From assembly GCF_018967865.2 (NCBI RefSeq), contig NZ_JAHLZY020000001.1, positions 2,976,001-3,040,000 on the forward strand: a DNA stretch of 64,000 nucleotides. The letters are read 5' to 3'. The notes below the pieces were generated by a model. The model did no database searches. It saw only the letters and a list, made by a program, of their open reading frames with translations, and was not told the DNA's origin. Origin of the DNA: Hymenobacter siberiensis (lineage in GTDB: Bacteria; Bacteroidota; Bacteroidia; Cytophagales; Hymenobacteraceae). This document shows positions 36,791-45,223 of the stretch, one piece after another. Each line of letters starts with the position of its first letter. The stretch's first letter is position 1. The translations under genes were made by a program, and so were the position numbers.

Positions 36791-37975
36791 CTAATTGCTC
36801 CGGTAAGCCTTGGCTTTTTGCCCCAGCTTATTGCCTTTGTAGCCTTTGATTGCCAGCGGAATCCAGCCTATCAACGGGATGAAATAGGCCAGGGTTATGG
36901 GGTTGCGCCAGAGCATTTTCAGCCACGCGCCGGGCCGGTCCAGCTGCATACGGAAATTGCGGCGGCCCTCCTTCACGTAGAGGCGCTCAAACTCGGTGAA
37001 CACGGCGGGCCAGGCGAAGGGCAGGAAAAACGGAAAGAAGCGGCGGTTTTCCTTGATGCGCTGCCAAAGTTCGGCCCAGCGGTAGGGTTTCTGGCCGTGG
37101 GCGAGCACGGCGGCATCTATTTCGGTCTGCATTTTTTGGCGAACCTGGTCGCTCAGGGTCAGGTATTCTTCGCGGGTCAGCTCATCAACGGTTTTATCGG
37201 TGAGGTCGGACGGGCGGATGCGGGTGCCCATCACGAAGGTGAGCTTGGCCGGAAAAGCCAGGTAAAAGGCCCAGGGCTGAATGAGCACCAGCAACAGCAG
37301 TAGCGTGAGGGGCAGGAATGGGATGCCGATTTTCTTGGTCAGCCGGTTTATTGGTTCGAAGCTGTAGGCGTAGGGATTAAGGTATTCGGCGTTGATGGTG
37401 TAGAATGGGATGATGTCGGTGCCGTGTTGCAGGGCCAGGCGCACCATGCTGGTGGCCAGGCGCTGAATCTGGTACTTGCGGTTGAACCCCTTGCCGATGC
37501 CGGGCACGCCCTCGGGGTACAGCATCAGGTTGTGGTCCTGGTAGTACATCATGGTTTCGAAATTCAGCGTCGTGGCATCCACGCTGCCGCATTTCTTCCA
37601 GAATTCGCGCACCAGATACGGGTTCATCAGGGCGGTTTGAGAAAGCAGCGGGGCCGAGAGCGGGCGCGGCAAGTCACTGATATTGCCATTCTTGGCCAGC
37701 AGGTGGCGCCACAGGTGCGACAGCGCCACGATGGCATCCCAGGGGAAGGCCATGCCGGAATGGTTGCTGGCGAAGATGAGCGGCCGGTCGGGGTTGTTGC
37801 GCTGCGGGAAGTGCTCGAAGCCCACCAGCTCGGAGCGGAACCACACGCGGTCGAGCAGCTGCAGGATGTTCTCATCCAGCGTTTGGGTGAATTCTTCCCG
37901 GAAATAGTCGTCGTAGATATGCTGGTTGGCCACAATGGCCGGTGGGGGCAACGAAGACGCGGTGGTGGCAGGCAT
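36791..37975 (-). CDS. PlsC/DGAT-like lysophospholipid acyltransferase
   Basis: 394 residues. The acyltransferase block is FASNHSGMAFPWDA (histidine and aspartate spaced as in the DGAT-like branch) and the glycerol-phosphate block is LMLYPEGVPGIGKGFNRKY. A long hydrophobic stretch (GIPFLPLTLLLLLVLIQPWA) anchors the enzyme in the membrane. Probable role is transfer of acyl groups to glycerolipids or lyso-ornithine-type lipids. No lipid-synthesis partner gene is adjacent. Confidence 0.85.
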   Translation of the reverse strand: MPATTASSLPPPAIVANQHIYDDYFREEFTQTLDENILQLLDRVWFRSELVGFEHFPQRNNPDRPLIFASNHSGMAFPWDAIVALSHLWRHLLAKNGNISDLPRPLSAPLLSQTALMNPYLVREFWKKCGSVDATTLNFETMMYYQDHNLMLYPEGVPGIGKGFNRKYQIQRLATSMVRLALQHGTDIIPFYTINAEYLNPYAYSFEPINRLTKKIGIPFLPLTLLLLLVLIQPWAFYLAFPAKLTFVMGTRIRPSDLTDKTVDELTREEYLTLSDQVRQKMQTEIDAAVLAHGQKPYRWAELWQRIKENRRFFPFFLPFAWPAVFTEFERLYVKEGRRNFRMQLDRPGAWLKMLWRNPITLAYFIPLIGWIPLAIKGYKGNKLGQKAKAYRSN

Positions 37976-38108
37976 GGTGGGAATTTGCGGCGGACGAGGG
38001 ACGGAAGATAGGATAATTTCTACCGCCGCGCTTGGTGGCCTATGCTAATACCGATTCCCGCAGAAGTCGCGGAGGCCAACGCTGAGGTTCGCCGAGCGCG
38101 GCCACCCC

Positions 38109-38777
38109 TTATCCCCGGCGGCCGAAAATGGCGCTGCCCACCCGCACCAGCGTGCTGCCCTCGGCCACGGCCAGCGCGTAGTCGCCGCTCATGCCCATCG
38201 AAATATCGCAGAATACCGGCGAATCGGCAAAATACGTGGCTTTCAGGTGGTCGAAGTAGCCGTGCAGCGTTTGAAACTCCTGCCGCAGCTGGTGCTCATC
38301 GGGGGTGAAGGTGGCCACGCCCATCACGCCGGTAAGGCGCACATTCCGGAATTGCTGATACTCTTCGGAGGCCAGCATTTCCTCGGCCTCGGCCAGCGAG
38401 AGGCCGGATTTGGTTTCTTCGGCGGCGATGTGAAACTGCAGCAGGCCATTGATAACCCGGTTGCTTTCGGCGGCACGCTTATCGATTTCGCGCAGCAGCT
38501 TCAGGCTGTCGATGCTTTGGATGGTGTGCACAAACGGGGCCAGCAGCTTCACCTTGTTGGTCTGGAGCTGGCCGATGAGGTGCCACTCCACATCGGCAGG
38601 TAGCTGGGGCTGCTTGGCGGCCATTTCCTGGGGCCGGTTTTCGCCAAAGCAGCGCGCCCCGGCAGCATAAGCCTCTTGCAGCAGCTCGACGGGGTGGGTT
38701 TTGGTGACGACGCAGAGGCGGGCGGCGGTGCCGGCCAGCTCGGCGTTGATGCGTTGGATGTTATCGGCGATGGACAT
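38109..38777 (-). CDS. YggS/PROSC-family pyridoxal phosphate homeostasis protein
   Basis: 222 residues, a single TIM-barrel domain. The PLP-binding lysine is K26 in LCVVTKTHPVELL. Other signatures are CFGENRPQEMAAK, the WHLIGQLQTNKVK segment, GVMGVATFTPD, and the phosphate loop MGMSGDYALAVAEGSTLVRV with the end IFGRRG. It buffers free PLP rather than catalysing a reaction. Monocistronic here. Element B6 lies just upstream. Confidence 0.95.
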   Translation of the reverse strand: MSIADNIQRINAELAGTAARLCVVTKTHPVELLQEAYAAGARCFGENRPQEMAAKQPQLPADVEWHLIGQLQTNKVKLLAPFVHTIQSIDSLKLLREIDKRAAESNRVINGLLQFHIAAEETKSGLSLAEAEEMLASEEYQQFRNVRLTGVMGVATFTPDEHQLRQEFQTLHGYFDHLKATYFADSPVFCDISMGMSGDYALAVAEGSTLVRVGSAIFGRRG

Positions 38778-38805
38778 ATTTTTTCAGAATAAAACGACGT
38801 TGGAC

Positions 38806-38893
38806 TATCATGCAGAGCGCAGCGAAGCATTTTACCGCACAACTAATTGATTTTACTATTGAGGCAAAGATGCTTCGCTGCGCTCTGCATGAT
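38806..38893. repeat. Palindromic element B6 (family B)
   Basis: ATCATGCAGAGCGCAGCGAA pairs with TTCGCTGCGCTCTGCATGAT. The outermost G:C pair is replaced by A:T on both sides, a compensatory change. It sits between batA and the yggS-like gene. Confidence 0.85.
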
Positions 38894-38920
38894 GTCCTTT
38901 TACCTCAACCAACAACCCCA

Positions 38921-39943
38921 CTAATCCTCCAGCGGGTTGCTCAGAAACGTGCTTTTCAGCAGCAGCCACAGCAGCCACAGCGCAATGCTGAGCCACAGAT
39001 ACGGCCGGTAGAAATCCTTGGTATTGCGAAACCGCAGCTGCTTGATTTCGGATTTTTCGAGGCGGTTGATTTGGGCGAATACCTCGCGCAGCGCGCCCGT
39101 ATCGGTGGCCCGGAAGAAGCGGCCATCGGCGGCGGCGGCCAGCTGGCGCATGGTGGTTTCGTCGAGCCGGGTGTTCACGTAGCGGGTGCGGCCCAGCGAG
39201 TCCTGGCCGTAGGGCACAAAACCGTCCTTGCCCAGCCCAATGGTGTAGATGCGGATGCCGAAGGCGTGGGCCAGCTGGGCGGCCAGCAGCGGGTCGAGGC
39301 TGCCGGCGTTGTTCTCACCATCCGATAGCAGAATGCACACCCGCGACCTGGCCGTGGACTCGCGCAGGCGGTTGGTGGCCACGCCCAGGGCCGTGCCAAT
39401 GGCCGTGCCGTCTTCCTTAATCATGCCCACACGCAGGCTGGCGAGGTCCTCGCGCAACAGGTCGTAGTCGGTGGTGAGGGGGGCCAGGGAGTAGGCTTCA
39501 CCGGCAAAAGCCACCAGGGCCAGGCGGTCGCCGGCGCGGGAATTCACAAAATCGGTGGCAATGCGCTTGGCAGCTTCGAGGCGATTGGGGCGCAGGTCTT
39601 CAATTTCCATCGAGCCCGATACATCGAGGGCCAGCACTAGGTCGATGCCCCGGCCAGACTGCTCCACGCGCTCATCGGTGCGCTGGGGGCGGGCCAGCGC
39701 CACAATGGCGAAGCTCAGGGCGAGGGCCAGCACCACATCGGGCACGAAGCGCAGCACGGCCGCCCAGTCGCGCCGCACGGGGCCGGGCGCAAAGGCCACC
39801 ACCACCTGCGCCCGCCGCCGCGCCAGCAGCCAGCGCAGCCCAAACAGCAGCGGCACGGCCGCAATGAGCAGCAGCACGCGCGGCTGCTGCCACTGGTAGC
39901 CGGCCAGCGTGGTATAGCGCAGAAGGTTGAAAAAGTCGTTCAA
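38921..39943 (-). CDS. batA: BatA-type VWA domain membrane protein
   Basis: 340 residues. Membrane helices lie at ~22-42, ~65-85 and ~316-334. The von Willebrand A domain has the metal site DVSGS (107-111), with a later threonine in APLTTDYD and aspartate in LSDGENN. This matches BatA of the Bacteroidota aerotolerance operon, which in other species also holds MoxR, BatB, BatC and BatD. Here it is the last gene of a three-gene run after a DUF58 gene. No BatB follows. Confidence 0.9.
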   Translation of the reverse strand: MNDFFNLLRYTTLAGYQWQQPRVLLLIAAVPLLFGLRWLLARRRAQVVVAFAPGPVRRDWAAVLRFVPDVVLALALSFAIVALARPQRTDERVEQSGRGIDLVLALDVSGSMEIEDLRPNRLEAAKRIATDFVNSRAGDRLALVAFAGEAYSLAPLTTDYDLLREDLASLRVGMIKEDGTAIGTALGVATNRLRESTARSRVCILLSDGENNAGSLDPLLAAQLAHAFGIRIYTIGLGKDGFVPYGQDSLGRTRYVNTRLDETTMRQLAAAADGRFFRATDTGALREVFAQINRLEKSEIKQLRFRNTKDFYRPYLWLSIALWLLWLLLKSTFLSNPLED

Positions 39944-39969
39944 TTAAAATGGTATACGAATGACAAAAG

Positions 39970-40081
39970 AACGTCATGCAGAGCGCAGCGAAGCATCTTG
40001 CCCGCAGCAAGTAATCAATGATGTCCTCCCAATTGGGTTAGTGGTGGCGGGCAAGATGCTTCGCTGCGCTCTGCATGACAT
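39970..40081. repeat. Palindromic element B7 (family B)
   Basis: GTCATGCAGAGCGCAGCGAA pairs with TTCGCTGCGCTCTGCATGAC, with further pairing AGCATCTTGCCCGC/GCGGGCAAGATGC. It lies between two genes of the Bat operon. Confidence 0.87.
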
Positions 40082-40100
40082 TCTTTTTTACCTGTATGCG

Positions 40101-41006
40101 CTACTCCGTCACCGAGGCATACCGCCGCTCGGCAAACCCGCGCAGGCGCTGAAAGGCGCGGTCAACTTCGGCGGCTTCTTCGGTTTGCACGTTGCCGTAA
40201 ATCACCTTGTCGGTAGCGTTCAGGGCTTTACGTACGTCCGAATCATTCTCGAAATACGCCACGATTTCGCGGGTGGTGAAGGAGTTCAAGCCACTGTTTT
40301 CCAGGCCGGCGAGGTAGTTTTTCCAGAGCACCACGGCCCGCTCCACGTTGGTAGCCGAGCGTGAGAGCTCGAACCGCTCGACGTGCCGCGCAAACTGCGC
40401 CAGGAAATAGCCGTGGTTTTTGCGCCGCTTGTAGGCCGAGTAGCGCCGCACCAGCCCCTGCCGAAACAGCGCCGCGCTCCCCGCCAGCAGCAGCAGTACC
40501 GCCAGCGCCCCGGCAATCCAGTAAGGGTAGTTGAAAATGGGCTCAATGGGCACCAGGGCCAGGTTTTGGCGCAGGTCGGGCAGCTCGGTGGCATTGGGCC
40601 GCGGCGCGGCCGTGCGGCGCAGGCGCACCCGGCTAGGCGGCGGCAGAATACTCAGCGTATCGGCCCCTTGCAGCACGGCCACGGGCAGGGCTAGGGTTTG
40701 CACCGAATCGAGCCGGAACGTGCGCAGGTGGTACACGGCCCGGTCGAGGCTGACGCCCCCCCGGGTGCGGGTGGGATAAAAGGTTTTGCCCGCGTACTCA
40801 AACGGCGCAAACCGGGCCAGTGAGTCCGGAAAAACCACTTCCAAATCGGGCGCGTGCTCGTAGCGCAGCTCGTAGTCGAGCGGCTCACCCACCAGGGTTG
40901 TTTGCTTCAGAAAGCGGCCCTGCGGGATGGGCGGCGGGGTAGTTTGGGCCTGGGCGGAGGTGCTGTTTAGCATACCGGAAAGCGCCAGCAATAAGCAAAC
41001 CGTCAT
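40101..41006 (-). CDS. Bat-operon membrane protein of unknown function
   Basis: 301 residues from the ATG at 41006, which lies in the outer arm of element B8 and opens a good signal peptide (MTVCLLLALSGMLNSTSAQA). An N-terminal β-rich periplasmic part (QTTLVGEPLDYELRYEHAPD) is followed by one membrane helix (YWIAGALAVLLLLAGSAALF) and a basic cytoplasmic helical tail (YSAYKRRKNHGYFLAQFARH). Its position between DUF58 and batA matches the small BatD/DUF4381-like genes of such operons. I do not recognise the exact family. Later in-frame ATGs at the signal's middle are poorer starts. Confidence 0.75.
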   Translation of the reverse strand: MTVCLLLALSGMLNSTSAQAQTTPPPIPQGRFLKQTTLVGEPLDYELRYEHAPDLEVVFPDSLARFAPFEYAGKTFYPTRTRGGVSLDRAVYHLRTFRLDSVQTLALPVAVLQGADTLSILPPPSRVRLRRTAAPRPNATELPDLRQNLALVPIEPIFNYPYWIAGALAVLLLLAGSAALFRQGLVRRYSAYKRRKNHGYFLAQFARHVERFELSRSATNVERAVVLWKNYLAGLENSGLNSFTTREIVAYFENDSDVRKALNATDKVIYGNVQTEEAAEVDRAFQRLRGFAERRYASVTE

Positions 41007-41104
41007 GCTGAGCGGAGCGCAGCGCAGCCGAAGCATCTCTACTTCGTTGCGCCGGGCCTGATTATTTACACGGCAGAGATGCTTCGACAAGCTCAGCATG
41101 ACGT
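41000..41104. repeat. Palindromic element B8 (family B, chimeric arms)
   Basis: The left arm carries GAGCGGAGCGCAGCGCAGCC. The right arm has the different CGACAAGCTCAGCATGAC inner sequence. The outer GTCATGCTGAGC/GCTCAGCATGAC still pairs. On the minus strand its final ATGAC provides the likely start codon of the downstream Bat-operon gene. Confidence 0.82.
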
Positions 41105-41133
41105 TCTTTCCCTCTCCCCAATACCTAATGCGC

Positions 41134-42036
41134 TTATCCACGGCGGCCCGATTGACGACGATGACGAAACAAATTCACCAGCTGAGGCACAAAATCGCCT
41201 TCCGTGCCCAAGGCCAGAAAGCCGGTGCGATGGCGGCGGCAGATGTTTATTAGCTCTGCTTCCTGGCGCTCGGCGGTGGCTTCCTGGCGGGCCCGGAAAT
41301 CGGGACTGGAGGTATTCACCCAGCGCACCTGGCCGGTTTCGGCATCGCGCAGAGGCACAATACCCAAGGCCGGAAACGTGCGCTCGCGCGGGGCCTGCAG
41401 CTGCACCACTATCAGGTCGTGGCGCTGGGCCAGCATGGTGAGCTCCCGCTCGTAGTTGCCATCAATGAAATCGGACACCAGCACCACCAAACTGCGGCGC
41501 TTGAGCAGCCCCAGCGCCTGCCGGATGCCCGCCCCCACCCCCGTGCGGGCCGAAACCGGCACCAGCGAGTATAGCTGGCGGATGAGCGCATATGCCGCCC
41601 GAGGCCCCTTGCCGGGCGGCAGATACAGCTCCTTCTGGTCGGAAAACGCGAACAAACCCAGCGCCGAGCCCTGCCGGGCGGCCGACAGCGCCAGCAGCCC
41701 CGCAATGTCGCGGGCCACGTCGAGCTTGCGGCGCTGGCCGTCGCCCACGTCCAGCGAGGCGCTCACGTCCAGCAGCACCAGCACCTGCTGCTCCTTCTCC
41801 TCCTTGTAGGTTTTCACGAAAGTGCCGTGGCCCTTGCTGCTCACGTTCCAGTCGATGGCGCGCACTTCATCGCCGTACTGGTAGAGGCGCACGTCGTCGA
41901 ACTCCAGGCCCGTACCTTTAAATACGGAGTGAAAATCACCCTGTAGCTGGGCCTCCACCGCTTTGCGAATGCGGATTTCGAGGTGGCGCAGGCGGCGCAC
42001 CAGGTCGGTGAGCGCCGAGGGCACAGAGGGGTTCAT
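41134..42036 (-). CDS. DUF58-domain protein of the Bat operon
   Basis: 300 residues from the ATG at 42036. The frame is open further up, but there it only translates a tandem octamer repeat. The DUF58 core is GTGLEFDDVRLYQYGDEVRAIDWN, followed by a degenerate VWA domain (VLLDVSASLDVGD, then LVVLVSDFIDGNYE). These proteins work with MoxR AAA+ ATPases. No moxR gene lies upstream; instead there is the octamer repeat and element A3. First gene of the unit leading to batA. Confidence 0.9.
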   Translation of the reverse strand: MNPSVPSALTDLVRRLRHLEIRIRKAVEAQLQGDFHSVFKGTGLEFDDVRLYQYGDEVRAIDWNVSSKGHGTFVKTYKEEKEQQVLVLLDVSASLDVGDGQRRKLDVARDIAGLLALSAARQGSALGLFAFSDQKELYLPPGKGPRAAYALIRQLYSLVPVSARTGVGAGIRQALGLLKRRSLVVLVSDFIDGNYERELTMLAQRHDLIVVQLQAPRERTFPALGIVPLRDAETGQVRWVNTSSPDFRARQEATAERQEAELINICRRHRTGFLALGTEGDFVPQLVNLFRHRRQSGRRG

Positions 42037-42053
42037 GGGGGAATTGTGAGTTA

Positions 42054-42093
42054 GGGGTTGAGGGGTTGAGGGGTTGAGGGGTTGAGGGGTTGA
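42054..42093. repeat. Tandem octamer repeat, (GGGGTTGA)x5
   Basis: Five head-to-tail copies of an 8-base unit, starting 18 bases upstream of the DUF58 start codon, in the 5' leader. Copy-number slippage would change the distance between promoter and start codon in 8-base steps. Confidence 0.85.
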
Positions 42094-42096
42094 CAA

Positions 42097-42185
42097 GAAG
42101 CTGTTTAGAAAGTCCCCGAACGGTCATGCAGCGCGCAGCGCAGCATGACCGTTTGAGTACCTTTTGTGATTTTCTAAACAACTCC
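42097..42185. repeat. Palindromic element A3 (family A, short B-type core)
   Basis: Same length and orientation as A1 (89 bp): GAAGCTGTTTAGAAAGTCCC to CTAAACAACTCC, core GGTCATGCAGCGCGCAGCGC...GCATGACC. It lies between divergent genes and abuts the octamer repeat. Confidence 0.88.
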
Positions 42186-42244
42186 TTTATATGCGTTCAA
42201 CCTGTAACTTTTAACTCTCCAATGGCGAAGCTACGGCGCGGGGC

Positions 42245-42252
42245 TAACTTTG
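42245..42252 (+). promoter_or_regulatory. -7 promoter box (TAACTTTG), leaderless start
   Basis: Exact TAnnTTTG match ending 4 bases before the GTG start at 42257. Confidence 0.55.
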
Positions 42253-42256
42253 CGAC

Positions 42257-42661
42257 GTGAAATCATTCCGCCGCTGCTGCCTGGGCCTGGTCCCTCTCCT
42301 ACTGGCTTTGCCCGCCTGCCAGCGCCCCGAAGAGCCCCCCATGCCCGCCGATTTGATACCCCGCGAGCACATGGCCCAGATGCTGGCCGACCTGCATCAG
42401 CTCGAAGCGCAGGTGGAAAGCAGCCGCCTCTCGCCCGATTCGGGCCGGGCCCTGTACCTGGCGCAGCATAAAAGCCTGCTGTGGAAGCACGAAGTTACCG
42501 ACTCGGCCTTCCAGCGCAGCTACCGCTACTACGGCATCCACGGCAAGGACCTGAACGAAATCTACGCCGGCGTTATCGACACGCTCAACCATCGGGAAAC
42601 CAAGCTCAACCCTGCCAGCAAGCCCGCCACCGACCAGTGGGGGCCACCCAAAACCAACTAA
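42257..42661 (+). CDS. DUF4296 lipoprotein
   Basis: 134 residues starting with GTG, placed by the promoter box just upstream. The lipoprotein signal is VPLLLALPAC. The DUF4296 core follows: DLIPREHMAQMLADLHQLEA, then SLLWKHEVTDSAFQRSYRYY and LNEIYAGVIDTL. This Bacteroidota-specific family has no known biochemical function. The stop codon region overlaps the convergent csaA gene by 4 bases. Confidence 0.88.
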   Translation: MKSFRRCCLGLVPLLLALPACQRPEEPPMPADLIPREHMAQMLADLHQLEAQVESSRLSPDSGRALYLAQHKSLLWKHEVTDSAFQRSYRYYGIHGKDLNEIYAGVIDTLNHRETKLNPASKPATDQWGPPKTN

Positions 42662-43011
42662 ACCAGCTGGTGCCCATTGGGTACCGGGCCAGCCACGGCA
42701 GCTAGCACAATATGCCCGTCGGCATCGGCCAGGCCGGTTACCAGCACTTCGGAGCAAAACTTTCCAATCTGCTTGGGCGGAAAATTGACCACCGCCAGCA
42801 CCTGCCGGCCCACCAATTCCTCCGGCGTGTAGTGGTGCGTAATCTGGGCGCTGGACTTTTTCAGGCCGATTTCCGGACCAAAATCAATCAGCAGCTGATA
42901 CGCCGGCCGGCGCGCCTCCGGGAAAGCCCGCGCCTCCCGAATGGTACCCACGCGCAGGTCCACGCGCTCAAACTCGGCCCAGGTGAGGGTTGTGGGAGAT
43001 AGAGATTCCAT
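42658..43011 (-). CDS. csaA: CsaA-like tRNA-binding domain protein
   Basis: 117 residues, a single OB-fold EMAP/tRNA-binding domain: FERVDLRVGTIREARAFPEA, QLLIDFGPEIGLKKSSAQIT, then GRQVLAVVNFPPKQIGKFCSEVL (split by normal loops) and the C-terminal PNGHQLV. CsaA dimers bind tRNA and have been described as export-related chaperones. Convergent with the DUF4296 gene; element B9 lies upstream. Confidence 0.92.
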   Translation of the reverse strand: MESLSPTTLTWAEFERVDLRVGTIREARAFPEARRPAYQLLIDFGPEIGLKKSSAQITHHYTPEELVGRQVLAVVNFPPKQIGKFCSEVLVTGLADADGHIVLAAVAGPVPNGHQLV

Positions 43012-43029
43012 GGTTTGGGGAGAATTAGA

Positions 43030-43139
43030 AAACGGTCATGCTGAGCGCAGCCGAAGCATCTCTACCGCAATAGTAAATCCAATCGGCAGGATTAGTTGCG
43101 CGGTAGAGATACTTCGGCTGCGCTCAGCATGACCGTTTT
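43030..43139. repeat. Palindromic element B9 (family B)
   Basis: Arms AACGGTCATGCTGAGCGCAG and CTGCGCTCAGCATGACCGTT pair almost perfectly around an AT-rich loop. It lies between two minus-strand genes. Confidence 0.88.
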
Positions 43140-43150
43140 CTGGCTTTTAC

Positions 43151-43729
43151 CTATTCTACCGCGAAAGCCTTCAGCTGCTCCAGTTTCAGCTGGGTTTGCT
43201 TTTCCCAAAACGCCTGGCGTACGGCGTTCAGGCCATGGCCGGTTTCCTGGTCATAGCGGTTCTGTTCGTTGTCCCAGACGGCATACACAGCCTTGGTCAC
43301 GTTGTTGAAAGCCGGCTGGAGCTTATTGCAGTCAGCCCTGGCAGCGAAGGCGACCAGCTTCTGGCGCATAATGCGGGCATACGCTTCGGTGATATCGAAG
43401 TGCAGCTGCTCGTGGCGCAGCAGGGCTTCGGAAGCCGTTTTGGGGTTCTGAAACCACGACGTATTGGGGTCGAATGCCGCCGTTACGGTGGAGCTGAACA
43501 CGAAATCGCGGCAGGCGGCATTGGACTTGATATCGGCCGAGGTGAGGGCCGCCAGCCGGTCCGACGGCCCGGGATGGCCCTTAAAATCGGCCATCGTGAG
43601 CCGCCGCGTGGCCGACCACGGAATGGGCGGCGCGGGCGCGGGTTTGGTAGCCGGAGCAGCGGCTGGCTGGGGTTTCGGGCCCTGAAGCAGCACGGCGGCC
43701 GTTAAAATCGAAGTCAGAAAAGAGAGCAT
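43151..43729 (-). CDS. DUF922 secreted putative zinc protease
   Basis: 192 residues from the ATG at 43729, which starts a hydrophobic leader (MLSFLTSILTAAVLLQ). The upstream in-frame extension is low-complexity and lies inside the MATE gene. A Pro/Ala linker is followed by the DUF922 domain with the zinc motif HEQLH in EALLRHEQLHFDITEAYARI. Downstream helices include YDQETGHGLNAVRQAFWEKQ. The substrate is unknown. It starts 86 bases after the MATE exporter stop on the same strand, so the two may be co-transcribed. Confidence 0.85.
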   Translation of the reverse strand: MLSFLTSILTAAVLLQGPKPQPAAAPATKPAPAPPIPWSATRRLTMADFKGHPGPSDRLAALTSADIKSNAACRDFVFSSTVTAAFDPNTSWFQNPKTASEALLRHEQLHFDITEAYARIMRQKLVAFAARADCNKLQPAFNNVTKAVYAVWDNEQNRYDQETGHGLNAVRQAFWEKQTQLKLEQLKAFAVE

Positions 43730-43814
43730 GGAGACAAAGGAATGAGATGCACGCGGCCGGCGCGGGTTGCCGGCCGCCATAGCGCGAACCGCAGCGCGAA
43801 CGTTGTAGTTCGCG

Positions 43815-45173
43815 CTACTGCGCCGATACCGGCTCGGGCACGTAGCCCGGCGCGGTTTCGCGCCGGAAGCGCACAATCAGCACGCCCGCCACAATAGTAA
43901 GCCCCAACAGCAGCCCCGTCCACACGCCCGGCGCACCAAAATGCAGCCGAAAACCCAAGAAGTAGCCCAGCGGCAGCGCCACCGCCCAATATGCCAGCAA
44001 GGCCACCACCGAAGGCACCTTCACGTCTTCCAGCCCGCGCAGCGCGCCCAGGCCCATCACCTGCAAGCCATCGGACACCTGAAACAGGGCCGCGATGAGC
44101 AGCAGCGTGCCAGCCTGCGCCACCACGGCCGCATCGTGGCTATAAAGCAGTGGGGCCTGGTGCCGCAGGGCAATAAAGAGCGTCGCCATCGTGGCCATAA
44201 ACCCAAAGCCCAGCACGTAGGCCGCGAAACCGGCCTGTCGCGCCGCCGGCATGTTCCCTTCCCCCATCAGCTTGCCCACCCGGATGGTGGCCGCCGCCGC
44301 AATGCCGCTGGCCGCCATATACGTTATCGAAGCCAGGTTGATGGCCACCTGATGCGCGGCCAGCGGCACTGCGCCCAGCCAGCCAATCATGATGGCGGCC
44401 GAGGCAAATGCGCCTACTTCGAAAGCCATCTGCACACCGATGGGCGCGCCCAAATCGAACAGCCGGCGCAGCGTGGCCCAGTCGGGCAGCCAGCTGTGCA
44501 CGGCGGCACGGTACTGATGCAGGCGCTGGGCCATAAGCACATACGCAGCCATGAGCGCGGCCATGAGTATGCGGGCAATAAGCGTGGCCCAGGCCGAGCC
44601 CATAAGCCCCATCTGGGGGGCACCCCAGTGGCCGAAAACCAGCGCGTAGCACAAAGCGGCGTTCACCACGTTGGCCAGTACCGAGAGCCACATGGCCTGC
44701 CGCGTGAGCCCCAGCCCCTCGGCGAACTCGCGGAAGCCCTGGAAAATCATCAACGGCAGAAACGACCAGCTGATAACCCGCACCCAGGGCGCGGCCATGG
44801 CCTCCACGGCTGGCGGCTGGCCGAGGTAGTGCATGAGCGGCGGCACCAATTGGCCTAGCCCGACCAGCGCCAGCCCCGCCAACACGCTCAGCCAGACGGA
44901 CGACACCAGCAGGCGGGCCAGCACGGGCAGGTTGCGGCGGCCATCGGCAGCGGCTACCAGGGGCACGGCTCCCATGCTCAGGCCAATGCCCAGAATCATG
45001 ATGACGTTGGTACTGTTCACGCCCAGGCTCACGGCGGCCAGCGGCACGGTTCCCGTGCGCCCCACCAGCACCGAATCGACGAAACTTACCATGATGTGCC
45101 CCAGCTGCGAAAGCACCACCGGATAAGCCAGCAGCAGCGTAGGCCGCAAATGAGGACGAATATTACTCAGCAT
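43815..45173 (-). CDS. MATE-family multidrug/cation efflux transporter
   Basis: 452 residues from the ATG at 45173 (MLSNIRPHLRPTLLLAYPVV), the usual MATE start. Twelve membrane helices are arranged as two repeats: VVLSQLGHIMVSFVDSVLVG in the first half and APIGVQMAFEVGAFASAAIM in the second. It uses a Na+ or H+ gradient to export organic cations or drugs. A promoter box at 45359-45366 would give a ~180-base leader containing a C-type palindrome. Confidence 0.93.
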   Translation of the reverse strand: MLSNIRPHLRPTLLLAYPVVLSQLGHIMVSFVDSVLVGRTGTVPLAAVSLGVNSTNVIMILGIGLSMGAVPLVAAADGRRNLPVLARLLVSSVWLSVLAGLALVGLGQLVPPLMHYLGQPPAVEAMAAPWVRVISWSFLPLMIFQGFREFAEGLGLTRQAMWLSVLANVVNAALCYALVFGHWGAPQMGLMGSAWATLIARILMAALMAAYVLMAQRLHQYRAAVHSWLPDWATLRRLFDLGAPIGVQMAFEVGAFASAAIMIGWLGAVPLAAHQVAINLASITYMAASGIAAAATIRVGKLMGEGNMPAARQAGFAAYVLGFGFMATMATLFIALRHQAPLLYSHDAAVVAQAGTLLLIAALFQVSDGLQVMGLGALRGLEDVKVPSVVALLAYWAVALPLGYFLGFRLHFGAPGVWTGLLLGLTIVAGVLIVRFRRETAPGYVPEPVSAQ

Positions 45174-45223
45174 AATTCCATAATAAAGCCCGGCAAAGGT
45201 CTTACCCTTCCCCAAACCCGGAG

